Numbered from the stretch's first letter, positions 48,281 to 58,145 are shown. The stretch: DNA of 64,000 nucleotides from Yoonia sp. GPGPB17 (GCF_037892195.1 NZ_JATACI010000002.1:248001-312000), one strand, 5' to 3'. Numbers and translations: made by a program. The notes: generated by a model not told the origin, from the sequence alone.

Positions 48281-48931
48281 ATGCGTCTGACACTTCCCCT
48301 TCTGGCGGCCATGGTCATGCCGACGATAGCCCCGGCTCATCCACATGTCTTCGTGGAGGCGCAGGTGACTGTTGTCTTTGCCGAGGATGGTGCCTTGGGT
48401 GTCCGGCTGGATTGGTTCTACGACGACTTGTTTTCGCTTTTGGTCACGACCGATCTGGGGATTGATATGGATGGTGATCTGATCCTGACATCTGCCGAAC
48501 AACAATTGCTGGATACGCAGATCACGGCATGGCCGCCAGACTATGCGGGTGATCTGGAAGTATCTCAGAATGGCGTGATGTTGGCATTGGCCGAAAAACA
48601 GGATCACAGTATGACCTATGAGGGTGGCCGGTTTCACGAGGCGCATTTGCGTCTTGTACCTGAATTGACTGACCCGGACGCACCGGTTCAGATCAGGGTC
48701 TATGATCCTTCGTTCTACACGGCCTATGATCTGCGCCGCCCGGTGCTCATAGAAGGACGTGATGATTGCACGGCAGAGGTGATCCCGGCGGATCTTGATG
48801 CAGCCTATGCTTTGGCTGAGGACCTGCTGGAAGGGCAGGACCCCAACGCCGTTGGCCCTGATGAGTACTTCCCGGCAATTGGCGATGCCTTTGCTGATAC
48901 CATTGTTGTGACATGCGCTGGCCTGTTGTGA
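48281..48931 (+). CDS. DUF1007 exported protein (metal-exporter partner)
   Basis: A 216-residue protein with a signal peptide (MRLTLPLLAAMVMPTIAPA) followed by HPHVFVEAQVTVVFAEDG, the characteristic start of DUF1007. The family nearly always lies next to NicO-type nickel/cobalt transporters and probably helps deliver or sense the metal in the periplasm. Its last codons overlap the downstream transporter start by 19 bases. Confidence 0.85.
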   Translation: MRLTLPLLAAMVMPTIAPAHPHVFVEAQVTVVFAEDGALGVRLDWFYDDLFSLLVTTDLGIDMDGDLILTSAEQQLLDTQITAWPPDYAGDLEVSQNGVMLALAEKQDHSMTYEGGRFHEAHLRLVPELTDPDAPVQIRVYDPSFYTAYDLRRPVLIEGRDDCTAEVIPADLDAAYALAEDLLEGQDPNAVGPDEYFPAIGDAFADTIVVTCAGLL

Positions 48932-49797
48932 TCCTGGGCGCATTGGGCGCACTAGCGCTATGGTTTTGGGCCTTTGGTGGCGCTGATCAGATTGCGGGAT
49001 TTGCGATCACTGCGCAGCGTGATGTGCAAAATGCCATGGCCGCCGCTTTGCGCGGGCTGCGCGCGGGTGAGCCGGGGGCCTTGGCCACACTTTGGGGGCT
49101 TTGCTTTGCTTATGGTTTTGTGCATGCCGTGGGTCCCGGTCATGGTAAGCTGGTGATTGGCGGGTATGGCGCTGGCACGCGTGTCCCGGCGCGGCGATTG
49201 GCGGGCCTGGCCTTGGGGGCGTCGCTGGCGCAATCGTTGACGGCTGTATTGCTTGTTTATGCGGCTGTGTTCCTCTTTGGCTGGGGGCGCGCGCAGATGA
49301 CAGGTGTTGCAGATGATGTATTGGCGCCGCTGAGCTATGCTTTGATCGGTATGGTTGGCCTGTGGCTGCTGCTGCGTGGTGTGCGGCATCTGCGTCCCGC
49401 ACATGACCATACCCATCATGGTGACAGCGAAGTCTGCTCTTCCTGCGGGCATGCGCACGGACCGACCCTGAAGCAAGCCGAGACCGTGCGCAGCTGGCGC
49501 GATGCTTTGATCGTGATCGGAACGATTGCTGTGCGGCCTTGTACGGGCGCTTTGTTCCTGCTGATTCTGACGTGGCGGCTGGACATCGTGTGGGCCGGGA
49601 TTGCTGGTGCGCTGATCATGGGGCTTGGCACGGCAAGTATCACAGTACTGGTGGCCTTCGCCGCCGTGGGTTTTCGTGAAAGTGCGTTGCAACTTGTCAG
49701 TCACAGCGCGGTCGCACGCACATTGGCGTGGGTCGAAATTCTGGCGGGAGGCACCGTGTTGATCCTTGCCAGCCAATTGGTGCTGCGCAGCATCTGA
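48913..49797 (+). CDS. NicO/RcnA-type nickel-cobalt exporter
   Basis: A 294-residue inner-membrane protein with about six helices. The NicO family motif is HAVGPGHGK at 71-79 with the metal-binding His pair; a cytoplasmic-side loop at about 162-184 is His/Cys rich (HDHTHHGDSE then CSSCGHAHGP), as expected for a metal sensor loop. The second half has RPCTGALFLLIL. It probably exports Ni or Co out of the cell together with the DUF1007 partner. Confidence 0.85.
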   Translation: MRWPVVILGALGALALWFWAFGGADQIAGFAITAQRDVQNAMAAALRGLRAGEPGALATLWGLCFAYGFVHAVGPGHGKLVIGGYGAGTRVPARRLAGLALGASLAQSLTAVLLVYAAVFLFGWGRAQMTGVADDVLAPLSYALIGMVGLWLLLRGVRHLRPAHDHTHHGDSEVCSSCGHAHGPTLKQAETVRSWRDALIVIGTIAVRPCTGALFLLILTWRLDIVWAGIAGALIMGLGTASITVLVAFAAVGFRESALQLVSHSAVARTLAWVEILAGGTVLILASQLVLRSI

Positions 49798-49839
49798 TTG
49801 CGCTTTACCGGGGCGGCGATCGGGCCTAAGGCTGGGCTT

Positions 49840-51215
49840 ATGGAACGTGTTGCGCAAACATATAAAGACCACAGCAGAGCGATCTGGATTTTGGGTATGC
49901 CCCTGATCCTGAGCAATCTTGCGCAGTTTGCGATCCATATCACGGATACAATCATGCTGGGTTGGTATGATGTGACGGCCCTTGCGGCCTCGGTCATTGC
50001 GGGCACGCTTTTCTTTGTGATTTTCATCGTGGGTGCGGGTTTCTCCCAAGCCGTGACACCTTTGGTGGCGGCGGCTGCCGAAGAGAATGATGATGTGCAG
50101 GTTCGCCGCGTCACACGAATGGGGCTATGGCTGTCGATCTTTTACGGGCTGGCCGTGACAATACCGTTCTTTTGGGCCGAGGATATCTTGCTCGCGATAG
50201 GGCAGGATCCGGACGTTGCCGCACTGGCCCATATCTATCTGCAGATTGTGATTTGGCAGATGATCCCCGCGTTGATCGTTATGACGCTCAAAGCGTTTTT
50301 GGCCGCGATGGAACATACAGCGATCATCCTGTGGGCGACGATTAGCACCGCGATCCTGAACGGTTTCATCAACTACGCGCTGATCTTTGGCAATTGGGGC
50401 ATGCCGGAACTTGGTATTCGGGGGCGGCGATTGCGTCACTGACCGTAAACCTGATCACCGTTCTGATTCTGGTGATCTATATCCAGCGAAACCTGTCGCA
50501 GTTTGAACTGTTCAAGAATTTCTGGCGCAGCGACAGCGAGATTATTCGCCGGGTGTTCATGCTGGGTTGGCCGATTGGTCTGACATCACTGGCCGAAGGT
50601 GGCCTGTTCAGTGCCTCAGCGGTGATGATGGGCTGGATTGGCGAGATTGAACTGGCAGCCCACGGTATCGCGATCCAATTGGCAAGCCTGACCTTTATGG
50701 TGCATATCGGGTTCAGTCAGGCGGCCACCGTGCGGGCCGGGCGCGCGCTAGGCCGCAAGGATGAGATGTCTTTGCGCCGGGGCGGGATCACGGCGATTGG
50801 GATGTCGGCGCTGTTCGCTGTGCTGACATCTATCGTGTTTCTGTCAATACCAGAGACGCTTGTGTCGCTCTTTCTGGACCCCGATGAGCCAGAACGCGCC
50901 AATCTGCTGCGTATTGGCGCCAGCCTGATCATGATTGCCGCGCTGTTCCAGTTGGTTGATGGCCTGCAGGTGCTTGCGCTGGGTTTGCTGCGTGGTGTGC
51001 AGGACACGACCGTGCCGATGGTCATGGCCACGATCAGTTATTGGATCATCGGGCTGCCGGTCAGCTATCTGCTGGCCTTCACGCTGGGATTCGGAGAGGT
51101 CGGGCTGTGGCTGGGTCTTGTCATTGGTCTGGCTATTGCCGCGGTGCTACTAATGTGGCGGTTCTGGGGGCGATCAGTGAAAATCGCCCCACCACAGCTA
51201 GCCCAGCAAATCTAG
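49840..51215 (+). CDS. MATE-family efflux transporter (NorM-like), one frame break in a G-run
   Basis: The first frame starts at ATG 49840 (MERVAQTYKDHSRAIW) and covers helices 1-5 (ILGMPLILSNLAQFAIHITD, LFFVIFIVGAGFSQAV). It is thrown off at about 50415-50425, where a G-run of CGGGGGCGG seems one G short; with that base the protein continues ELGIRGAAIASLTVN and helices 6-12 (SLTFMVHIGFSQAATVRAG). Total about 458 residues, family size. MATE pumps export drugs or metabolites with Na+ or H+. Its end overlaps the convergent Hint gene by 18 bases. Confidence 0.83.
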
Positions 51216-52148
51216 ATCGCGCATCCGCAGGCGCGGGTGGTTCATCAGACCAAAGTCTTCGAAACCGCGTTTGTGGGGGAACAACGACAGATATTCGCGC
51301 AATGCATCGCCGCGCAGGCCAAGGTTAAAGGCGGAGCCGGGGTGCAGCGTTTCGATTTCAAGCCCGTTCACCATCAGGCAGCGTTGGGCCGCAAAGCCGA
51401 ACTGAAAGACGCTGACGGGTTCGACCGGCTGCAAACTGAGCACTGTGTTGCCATCGACAAAGTCGGCGGCCGGTATAAATGCGGCATCGGTACCCGTGAC
51501 CCTGCGGATGCCCGTGGCACGGTGCAGCAGGCGCGCCGAAGGGCCAAGCACAAGATCCTGTGTGGGGCGGTTGTCGCCAAGTGCATCGCCTGTAATCCGT
51601 GTCATCATTGGCTGCTTGGCATTTGCATTGTTGGCCGTTGGCCCAAGGGTTATGCGCCCACGCCATTGCAGGGTTTCGTAGCTTCCATCAGCGAGGCGGA
51701 CCTCATCGCCGGGCAGGACGTCTTCGACCGACATATGCCCGTTTTGTGTCTGCACAATTGCGCTATGTCCCAGTGCGGCAAATGCCTCTTCAAACGCGGT
51801 GTGGGCGCGGGCAATGGTGTTGAATTCGTGAAAGCGGCCCTGTGCGTCCAGATACATCACTTCGTATTTGCGCTGCGCGACATCTACGCTTTGCGTCTTG
51901 GCGTGCTGGCGTTGGGCAGGGGTTTGCTTGATTTGCTGGCTGAAGATATCGACGGTGCGGGCGGGTGCAGATGAAAGTGACGAGATCCATGCGAAAGCCT
52001 TCTTGGGTCTGACCTCATTTGCTGTCCCACCAAACAACAACTGAGCAATGGTTACATTTACTGTGAAAAGCGCAGCATGACGGCTGTGCAGATTGATGCG
52101 CCCAGTGACTGATCCAGCACCCGGATCGGTCTTACGACGTCGAAACAC
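51198..52148 (-). CDS. Hint-domain protein (Rhodobacteraceae type)
   Basis: A 316-residue frame; the recognisable protein starts about 45-50 residues in (KKAFAWISSLSSAPARTVDIF), so the true start is uncertain. Residues about 135-270 form a Hint (hedgehog/intein) domain: SAIVQTQNGHMSVEDVLPGD, then LQWRGRITLG, then QDLVLGPSARLLHRATG. The C-terminus is RLRMRDLDLLG. Such Hint proteins are frequent in this family; their autoprocessing role is unproven here. The first codons upstream of the core may not be coding. Confidence 0.72.
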   Translation of the reverse strand: MFRRRKTDPGAGSVTGRINLHSRHAALFTVNVTIAQLLFGGTANEVRPKKAFAWISSLSSAPARTVDIFSQQIKQTPAQRQHAKTQSVDVAQRKYEVMYLDAQGRFHEFNTIARAHTAFEEAFAALGHSAIVQTQNGHMSVEDVLPGDEVRLADGSYETLQWRGRITLGPTANNANAKQPMMTRITGDALGDNRPTQDLVLGPSARLLHRATGIRRVTGTDAAFIPAADFVDGNTVLSLQPVEPVSVFQFGFAAQRCLMVNGLEIETLHPGSAFNLGLRGDALREYLSLFPHKRGFEDFGLMNHPRLRMRDLDLLG

Positions 52149-52196
52149 CGGCTTTTGTCGCGCGCCCCTGCAAAGTACAGGTTGAAGCGTGACTGA

Positions 52197-52358
52197 TCAG
52201 GCGCTGCGTACGACAGTAGGGCGCGGTTGCTGATTGTCGTTCGCTTTCATCTCGCGGCGCGCAATCATCGCTTTGCGAATGTCACCGCGTGCCCAGGGCA
52301 TTGGCGTGTCATATGCGGCGACGGCGGCTTCAAGGGATTTCTGCCAGCGGCTTTTCAT
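52197..52358 (-). CDS. Small conserved-looking protein, 53 residues
   Basis: An ATG at 52358 opens MKSRWQKSLEAAVAAYDTPM followed by PWARGDIRKAMIARREMK and a short tail. AGAGG is about seven bases upstream. The amphipathic helix with KSLEAAVAAYDTPMPWARG recalls small hypothetical proteins seen across Rhodobacteraceae, though I recall this only from general pattern. It lies immediately upstream of the Hint gene on the same strand. Confidence 0.55.
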   Translation of the reverse strand: MKSRWQKSLEAAVAAYDTPMPWARGDIRKAMIARREMKANDNQQPRPTVVRSA

Positions 52359-52557
52359 TGTGATACCTCTTTTCCGAGTGCGGCCATTTTTGGCTGCGAT
52401 TGAACTCAGATTGCTGGATTAAACTGGCGAGATTTTGACGATTTCAAAAAAACACTGAGGCGGTGCTGTTAACCGTTCAGAGGTCTTTTAGGATATTGAA
52501 AAACATAAAGAATAAGGCTACGTCAGGGGCCGTTTTCAGGCAATAGGTTAACAAACC

Positions 52558-52574
52558 GAGGCAAGACTTGCCTC
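52558..52574 (-). terminator. Hairpin after pgeF
   Basis: GAGGCAAG pairs with CTTGCCTC around a single base. On the minus strand it lies about 25 bases after the pgeF stop and is followed by GGTTTGTT, giving a weak U-rich tail. It probably ends the lgt-DUF185-pgeF transcript. Confidence 0.5.
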
Positions 52575-52595
52575 ATTTAGTTAAACAGCACATAG

Positions 52596-53351
52596 CTAAA
52601 GCCGAATGGCGGCGATCAGCCGTCCATAATCAGCCTGCTTTTCATGCACGGACCTGCGGTAGCTAAAGAATCGCGTAGGATCGGCATAGGTGCAATGACG
52701 CGTCCATGTACCGGCCTTGATCCCGCTTTGTTTCAGCAGGAACAAACCAAAACCCGGAAGATCAAACTGAAAACGATCATCCTGACCTTGCAGGAAGAAG
52801 CGCTCAAACCCGGGGTCGGTACGGACAAAGCTTTCGCGAAACTCAGGTCCAACTTCGTAGTTGGGCTGGCTGATGGAGGGGCCGATGACCGCCATAATGT
52901 TGCCGCGCGTGGCCCCCTGCGTTTCCATCTGCGCAATCGTTGCTTCGAGCACGCCGTTGAGTGCGCCCTTCCATCCCGCATGGGCCGCGCCGATCACCCG
53001 CGCCTTGGTGTCGGCAAACAGTACTGGCTGGCAGTCAGCCGTGAGGATCGACAGGGCGACCCCCTCGCGGGCAGTCACGAGCGCGTCGGCTTTCGGCGCC
53101 GTTGCATTCGGTGCGTTCATCACGACGGCATCTGAGGAATGTACCTGATGAACCCCTACCAGATGATCTGTCGCGACACCCAGAACACTCGCGACGCGCC
53201 CGCGGTTGATCGTCACGATATCCTTTTGATCAGAGCTGCCATAACCACAATTCAACCCAGCAAACACACCCGATGATGCACCACCCCTGCGTGTGAAGAA
53301 CCCGTGCGGGATGCCTTCGAGCAGTGGGTCGGTGATGATGTCCAGCGTCAT
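52596..53351 (-). CDS. pgeF: Peptidoglycan editing factor / multicopper-oxidase-like (YfiH/PgeF)
   Basis: A 251-residue protein of the YfiH/LACC1 family. The zinc/copper-type ligands lie in HQVHSSDAV, TADCQPVLF and GAAHAGWKGALN. PgeF removes wrong amino acids from muropeptide precursors in Escherichia coli; relatives are purine nucleoside phosphorylases or multicopper-like enzymes, so the biochemical role is less fixed than the name. Start ATG 53351 overlaps the DUF185 stop as ATGA. Confidence 0.85.
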   Translation of the reverse strand: MTLDIITDPLLEGIPHGFFTRRGGASSGVFAGLNCGYGSSDQKDIVTINRGRVASVLGVATDHLVGVHQVHSSDAVVMNAPNATAPKADALVTAREGVALSILTADCQPVLFADTKARVIGAAHAGWKGALNGVLEATIAQMETQGATRGNIMAVIGPSISQPNYEVGPEFRESFVRTDPGFERFFLQGQDDRFQFDLPGFGLFLLKQSGIKAGTWTRHCTYADPTRFFSYRRSVHEKQADYGRLIAAIRL

Positions 53352-54406
53352 GGCTCTAGTCCCGGTGGTGGGGTGGCGGTGGAAGGATAGATACTGATCA
53401 CCTTGAAAAGGTCACCCATTTCCGAGGGGTGGGTCAAGCGCCGATGTGCCGCAATATGAGATGTCAGCGCATCACCTGAGAGCTTTGCCGCCAACGCTTG
53501 CGCACGCTGGGTGATCCCAAGACGTTCGAGGAACACGCCTTGCGGTGTCAGGCGGCTGAATTTCGCGGGGCCTGCGTGCGCTGCGATGGCCGCGAAGTCA
53601 ACGTGGGCGGTCAGGTCTGCCTGACCGGGTGCGGCCAGCGGATCTGTGTGATCTTGTGATTTTAGCGCCTGCAAGGTGTCGCCCAAGGACTGCCAGTCAC
53701 CATAGTCGATGATCAACGCGCAACCGCCGTGGCTTTCGATTCTTGCACTGAGACTGGCCATGATTGATGGCAAGGCAGGGCAATGCTCGACCAGATCACC
53801 GTTTTTGGTATCGGACAGTCGCGCTTCCAGCAGTGCAATTGGGGCGGCAGCCGAGAGGCCGAAGCTGAGCGTAGTGTCACTGACGCCAATCATCTTTTCG
53901 CGCCAGCCATCGCCTTCACGTATGAACTGGCGGATGGGGAGCGCGTCAAAGAACTCATTGGCGATGAGGTAAAGGGGCGTCTCGGGCAGGGTGTCGACGC
54001 TGTCGTGCCATGTGGCATCGGGAACAAGTTTGGCCTGTTCTGTGCGCAAGGCAGGCGAGGTCTCGACCAGATGCACAGATAGCGCGCGATGAAATCCTGG
54101 AACGGCCTTGGAGGCGCGCAGGGCATCGGCCATCAACGTACCGCGTCCCGGGCCAAGTTCGGCCAGCGCGATCTTGGGTGGTTGTCCCTGATCCATCCAC
54201 GCTTGCGCAAGCGAAAGCCCGATGAGTTCGCCAAACATCTGGCTGATTTCGGGGGCGGTCGTGAAGTCTCCTGCCACGCCAAAAGGATCGCGCGTCGCGT
54301 AGTATCCATGCTGCGGGTGCATCAGGCACTCGGCCATATAGTCTGCAAGGCTGATCGGGCCGGTCCGGGCGATCCGGGCGATCAGGAGATCACCCAAGGC
54401 GGTCAT
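53348..54406 (-). CDS. DUF185 (NDUFAF7/MidA-like) SAM methyltransferase
   Basis: A 352-residue class I methyltransferase. It starts [20 protein letters not shown], has [20 protein letters not shown], the SAM motif [15 protein letters not shown] and a [12 protein letters not shown] segment. Relatives methylate an arginine in respiratory complex I (NDUFAF7), so an assembly role for NADH dehydrogenase is possible. It is coupled by ATGA overlaps to lgt before it and pgeF after it. The start at 54406 is chosen over an upstream frame whose 70 extra residues lack family support. Confidence 0.85.
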   Translation of the reverse strand: MTALGDLLIARIARTGPISLADYMAECLMHPQHGYYATRDPFGVAGDFTTAPEISQMFGELIGLSLAQAWMDQGQPPKIALAELGPGRGTLMADALRASKAVPGFHRALSVHLVETSPALRTEQAKLVPDATWHDSVDTLPETPLYLIANEFFDALPIRQFIREGDGWREKMIGVSDTTLSFGLSAAAPIALLEARLSDTKNGDLVEHCPALPSIMASLSARIESHGGCALIIDYGDWQSLGDTLQALKSQDHTDPLAAPGQADLTAHVDFAAIAAHAGPAKFSRLTPQGVFLERLGITQRAQALAAKLSGDALTSHIAAHRRLTHPSEMGDLFKVISIYPSTATPPPGLEP

Positions 54407-55282
54407 CTGCGCGCGGCCATGATGACGACGGCGAGGCCAATCAGGATCATCGGCAAGGTCAGCGTCTGACCCATCGTTAAACCGTAGCCGTTGATATGGA
54501 AGGCCAACCCCAGCTCGTTGCCTATGCTGACGAATTGCGCATCCGGCTGGCGGACGAATTCGACAAGGAAACGCGCAAAACCATAGCCCGTAAAGAAGAC
54601 CCCCGACAGAAGCCAAGGTTTCTTGAGCGCGCCAAAGCGGAAGGCAAGCAGGATCAGGATCGTGCCGAGCAGCAACCCTTCAAGGCCCGCCTCATAGAGT
54701 TGCGAGGGATGGCGCACGCAAGGCTCCAGCGCCGTGGCGCAAGCTTGAGCGGCTTGGCCCGGAAAGATCACGCCCCACGGCAAGTCGGTCTGTCGGCCCC
54801 AAAGTTCCGCATTGATGAAGTTTGCAATGCGCACCAGCAGGACCATGCGGCGTGGCCGATACGGCGATGATATCCGCCAGATCGGGCAGGGGCACCTTAC
54901 GGCGACGACTGAAAAGGTAGACGGCGACGACGACGCCCAGGAAACCGCCATGGAAGGACAACCCACCTTCCCAGATTTTGAAGACATCAAGCGGAGCGGC
55001 GAGGAAATCAGCCGGTTTGTAGAAGAACACATAGCCCAAACGCCCGCCGCCGATGACGCCAATCACGATGTAGGTCAGCAGGTCTTCGAGTTGGCTTACC
55101 TTCATCGGTGGCCCATTGCGCCATAAATCGGGCCGGTTCAGCGCCAGTTTGATCAACTGCCAGCCAATCGCGATTCCGACAATATAGGCCATCGCGTACC
55201 AGCGCAGCGCGATCTCGCGCCCAAAGACCGTGAACGAGAAAATCTCAGGCGAGATATCGGGAAAGGGGATGGCGCCAAACAT
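54403..55282 (-). CDS. lgt: Prolipoprotein diacylglyceryl transferase, one frame break
   Basis: Attaches diacylglycerol to the lipobox cysteine of prolipoproteins in the inner membrane, the first step of lipoprotein maturation. Seven membrane segments are expected. Seen are [11 protein letters not shown] and LSFHGGFLG in the first part, then [14 protein letters not shown] and [12 protein letters not shown] in the second, all family signatures. The frame changes near 54850 (SATP, then LLVRIANF); removing one base gives about 292 residues. ATG 55282 is preceded by AAGGAA. As lgt is essential, the break is probably a sequence error. Confidence 0.87.
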
Positions 55283-55389
55283 GGGTGCATTCCTTGTCTG
55301 CGGGTGCGGCAAAGTCAACCGCTCTTGCCGCGGCTTGTAGCGCGGCCCGCAAAAGCCCATATAAAGACCAATTGGAGATGGAGTGTACC

Positions 55390-55635
55390 ATGCAGAGCAA
55401 CAGCAAAATCCTTGATGATATCAGCCAACTGATGACCAACGCGATGGGCGTGGCCCAAGGGGCCAAGGACGAGGCGAACACAGCGATGAAGTCGATGATG
55501 GACCGCTGGCTGGCCGACCGCGATTTCGTTACCCGCGAAGAGTTCGATGCCGTGCGCGCGATGGCGCAGAAAGCGCGCGAAGAGAATGACGCGTTGAGCG
55601 CAAGGTTGGCGGCGCTGGAAGGCAAGAAGAAGTAA
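55390..55635 (+). CDS. ubiK: Accessory factor UbiK family protein
   Basis: An 81-residue small protein with the BMFP/DUF526 layout: an N-terminal helix (SNSKILDDISQLMTNAMG), then DRDFVTREEFDAVRAMAQK and a C-terminal coiled coil ending in LEGKKK. UbiK helps assemble the ubiquinone biosynthesis complex and may bind lipids. The gene is divergent from lgt. Start ATG 55390 is chosen because the family N-terminus is MQSNSK-like; upstream codons lack support. Confidence 0.75.
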   Translation: MQSNSKILDDISQLMTNAMGVAQGAKDEANTAMKSMMDRWLADRDFVTREEFDAVRAMAQKAREENDALSARLAALEGKKK

Positions 55636-55735
55636 GCGCAGCTACTTCTGCGATTGCTCCCGGAAATTTCCCCGTGCTTTTGCGGGCACTTGATGCCAGA
55701 CAAGTGCGCATGAACACATGAAAGGGAGAACCGTG

Positions 55736-55963
55736 ATGGGACTAGGTGATATGATGGGCAAAGCGGCGGGCCTGATGGGCGGCAGCGACTTTGACCTTGG
55801 CGCAAAGATGGAAGAGCTGGGGATTGACCCCGCGATGCTGGAAAACCTCGATATTGAAGGTGTGAAAGCGATGATCGAGGAAAAAGGAATCGACTTGTCG
55901 ATGCTCGATAGCCTTGGAATTGATCTGGACGAGGTGATCGCGAAGTTTAAGGGTGAGGTATAA
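55736..55963 (+). CDS. Small acidic protein of unknown function
   Basis: A 75-residue protein starting at ATG 55736 (MGLGDMMGKAAGLMGG), with GGGAGAA about eight bases upstream. The sequence alternates two helical units with a repeated pattern, DIEGVKAMIEEKGIDLSML and SLGIDLDEVIAKFK, and is Asp/Glu rich. I do not recognise a family. It lies between ubiK and a strong terminator, so it is likely transcribed with ubiK. Confidence 0.5.
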   Translation: MGLGDMMGKAAGLMGGSDFDLGAKMEELGIDPAMLENLDIEGVKAMIEEKGIDLSMLDSLGIDLDEVIAKFKGEV

Positions 55964-55998
55964 GCGCCGCTTGCATTGATCCCTTTCAGAACGAGGCG

Positions 55999-56030
55999 AA
56001 GCGGCGTTACCATGGGAGCGCCGCTTTTTT
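55999..56030 (+). terminator. Rho-independent terminator
   Basis: AAGCGGCG pairs with CGCCGCTT over a 12-base loop, followed by six T on the plus strand. It lies 36 bases after the small acidic gene and before the Imm11-like gene. This is the clearest intrinsic terminator in the window. Confidence 0.85.
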
Positions 56031-56071
56031 GATGTCTGCTGCAAGGAAACAACCGAGACCGAGGGTAAAGG

Positions 56072-56746
56072 ATGACTTGGATATTTAAGGCCACAACTGA
56101 TGGAAGGGGCGGATTTGTAGAACTCTATGCCGTAGATCCTGACAATCTTTCCGATTGGTCACGCGCGCTGCCACTTAGAGGCGTGGGTGTTAGCCTTGCT
56201 GGTGTGTACAAAGGAAAAGACGCGGAGTTACTTCTTAAGTATGTCCCAAGGCACTTCGTAACACCGAAGCGTATCAATGCGTTCAAAGACCTATTTTGGG
56301 TAGAGGGCAAGATGCTGGTCATATCAGAGCGGTTTCGCGAGATTATCAAGGCCCATGATCCCGGCATCCACCACATTTGGCCGATCCAGGTGATGTCGAA
56401 GAAAGGGGTTGCCTACCCTGATGCGCTTTATGGCTTTGTGCCAGCGGTGCATGCCGCCGCGATCTCAGAAACGGAAGGTGACGTTCATATCACAGAACCG
56501 AGCACAGCCCCGCCAACGAAATTGTTCCCGCAAGGAGTACATACTAGACGATCCACGCGGCTAAGACCGAGTTGGATCGCTGCAGTTCATCCCGACAAAG
56601 TCCCGTCACAGAATATTTGGTGGGATCACGGTTTGACACGAAACTACCTTTTGCTGTCCGACGTGCTGCACGACGCCATCGTTGCTGCGGATCTCAAGGT
56701 TATTCCAATGAAGAAAACAACAGTGGCAAGGTGTCTAAGATCGTGA
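56072..56746 (+). CDS. Imm11/DUF1629-like protein, orphan immunity protein candidate
   Basis: A 224-residue protein. The part LVISERFREIIKAHDPGIHH (about residues 90-110) followed by WPIQVMSKKG matches the pattern of the Imm11/DUF1629 family, which is often an immunity partner of polymorphic toxins. No toxin gene is next to it. It begins 40 bases after a strong terminator, so it is its own transcription unit. The GC content is lower than that of its neighbours. Family call is from motif pattern only. Confidence 0.55.
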   Translation: MTWIFKATTDGRGGFVELYAVDPDNLSDWSRALPLRGVGVSLAGVYKGKDAELLLKYVPRHFVTPKRINAFKDLFWVEGKMLVISERFREIIKAHDPGIHHIWPIQVMSKKGVAYPDALYGFVPAVHAAAISETEGDVHITEPSTAPPTKLFPQGVHTRRSTRLRPSWIAAVHPDKVPSQNIWWDHGLTRNYLLLSDVLHDAIVAADLKVIPMKKTTVARCLRS

Positions 56747-56900
56747 GTTCTTTGGCGCCACACTAACAGATGTCGCTTAGGTGATGCGCTTGGCTTTGCT
56801 CTTCCGATGATACCGGCGCAGGCAACACCGAAATCACGACCTCATCGCCGAACATGGGACGCGGCAATGATGGAATATGGCCTAGAACTTTGTGGTGATT

Positions 56901-56949
56901 TCAGATTCCGTTTGTGTCGGCGACAGCCAACGACACAAACAGAATCTGA
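56901..56949. repeat. 19-bp inverted repeat with 11-base loop
   Basis: Left arm 56901-56919 and right arm 56931-56949 are reverse complements with one mismatch. On the minus strand that pair is a G-U wobble, so the RNA hairpin would be complete. It lies 32 bases after the M42 peptidase stop, on the minus strand. There is no U-run, so it may be an attenuator, a processing hairpin or a mobile-element remnant. Confidence 0.6.
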
Positions 56950-56980
56950 TACTGGAGGGAATGGGTTCGTGCCCCTACCC

Positions 56981-58013
56981 CTAAAACTCCCCTAAATACG
57001 CCACCAGAATGTCCAGCGCCGCTTGCAAATCGTCCTTGGCGATCATTTCGGTCACCGTATGGATGTACCGCGTTCCCACCGTGATCCCCACTGCCCGCGC
57101 ACCCGCTGCGGCTTGTTGAGCGGCGGCCCCGTCTTGTCCGCCAGAGGCCAGCATCGTCCGCTGGTAGGGGATCTTTTTCTTGATGGCGAGCGCCTCAATG
57201 TCCCGCACCAACCCTTTGTCCGCGATGAAGGAACTGTCACGCACGTGCAGGCCAAAGCCTTTGCCTTGGATCGTCGTAGCATCCTTGTCGGGGATGCCGG
57301 GGGTGTCGCAGGACAGGGTCACGTCAATGCCCAACCCGATGTCTGGTTTGATCGCATAGGCCGAGGTGCGGGCGCCGCGCAGCCCGACCTCCTCTTGTGT
57401 GGTGAAAGCCACGTGGATTTCAGCGCCGCGTCCCTTTTTGCCCAGATGCCGGATCGCCTCGATCCCCAGCCAGCAGGCGATGCGGTTGTCGAGCGCCTTG
57501 GACACGAACTTATCCCCCATCTCAAGGAAGGGTTCGTCCATCACCACAAAATCGCCGACCTTGACGATATCCTTGGCCGCCTTGCCAAGGCCGAGGTCGA
57601 TGAAGAATTCGCCCACCTCGGGGATTTTTTTGCGGTCTTCCGGCGAGGAGATATGGACGGGCTTGCCGCCTGGGTTCATCACGCCCTTGAAATCGCCATC
57701 ATCAGTGCAAACCAGCACGCGGCGGGAAAACAGATTGCGGGGGTCAAAGCCACCCACAGGCAGGACGTAGAGAAAGCCGTTTTTGTCGACATGACTGACC
57801 AGAAATCCGATCTCGTCCATGTGGCAGAGCAGCATGACTTTGGGCGCGCCCTCTTTGGTGGCATCGCGGCGACATAGGAGCGAGCCCATAGGGTCAGTTT
57901 CAATCGAGATCGAACAGCCCTTTCACCTCCGAGGTGATCAGTTCGCGGACGCGTTCTTCATGGCCGGGCACGCCGGGCATTTCGCAAAGACGTTTGAGAA
58001 GGTCAGTGTTCAT
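56981..58013 (-). CDS. M42-type glutamyl aminopeptidase/cellulase-like peptidase, one frame break
   Basis: A co-catalytic metal aminopeptidase. The first part starts at ATG 58013 (MNTDLLKRLCEMPGVPGHEE) and ends early at about 57900; the rest continues in another frame with ETDPMGSLL. One base must be removed near 57900-57910, giving about 343 residues. Metal and catalytic residues lie in MLLCHMDEIGFLVSH, ALDNRIACWLGI, FTTQEEVGLRGA and RYIHTVTEM. AAAAGGAGC precedes the start. The family cleaves N-terminal residues from peptides in the cytosol. Confidence 0.82.
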
Positions 58014-58145
58014 GTTCGGTGCTCCTTTTTGTCTCAGTCAATGCTAGGCGATGCTATCCAAAGCAAGTTAACTATGGTGAAACCATAGACATTTTACTGC
58101 ATTCAGCGACAAAAGCCCATGCTCCGGCAGCACGGCCATCTGTTG

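Noticed and set aside
48958..50049. Long antisense reading frame (363 codons) opposite the NicO/MATE genes
   Set aside because: It lies opposite two well-supported genes and has an unnatural His/Gln/Arg-rich composition.
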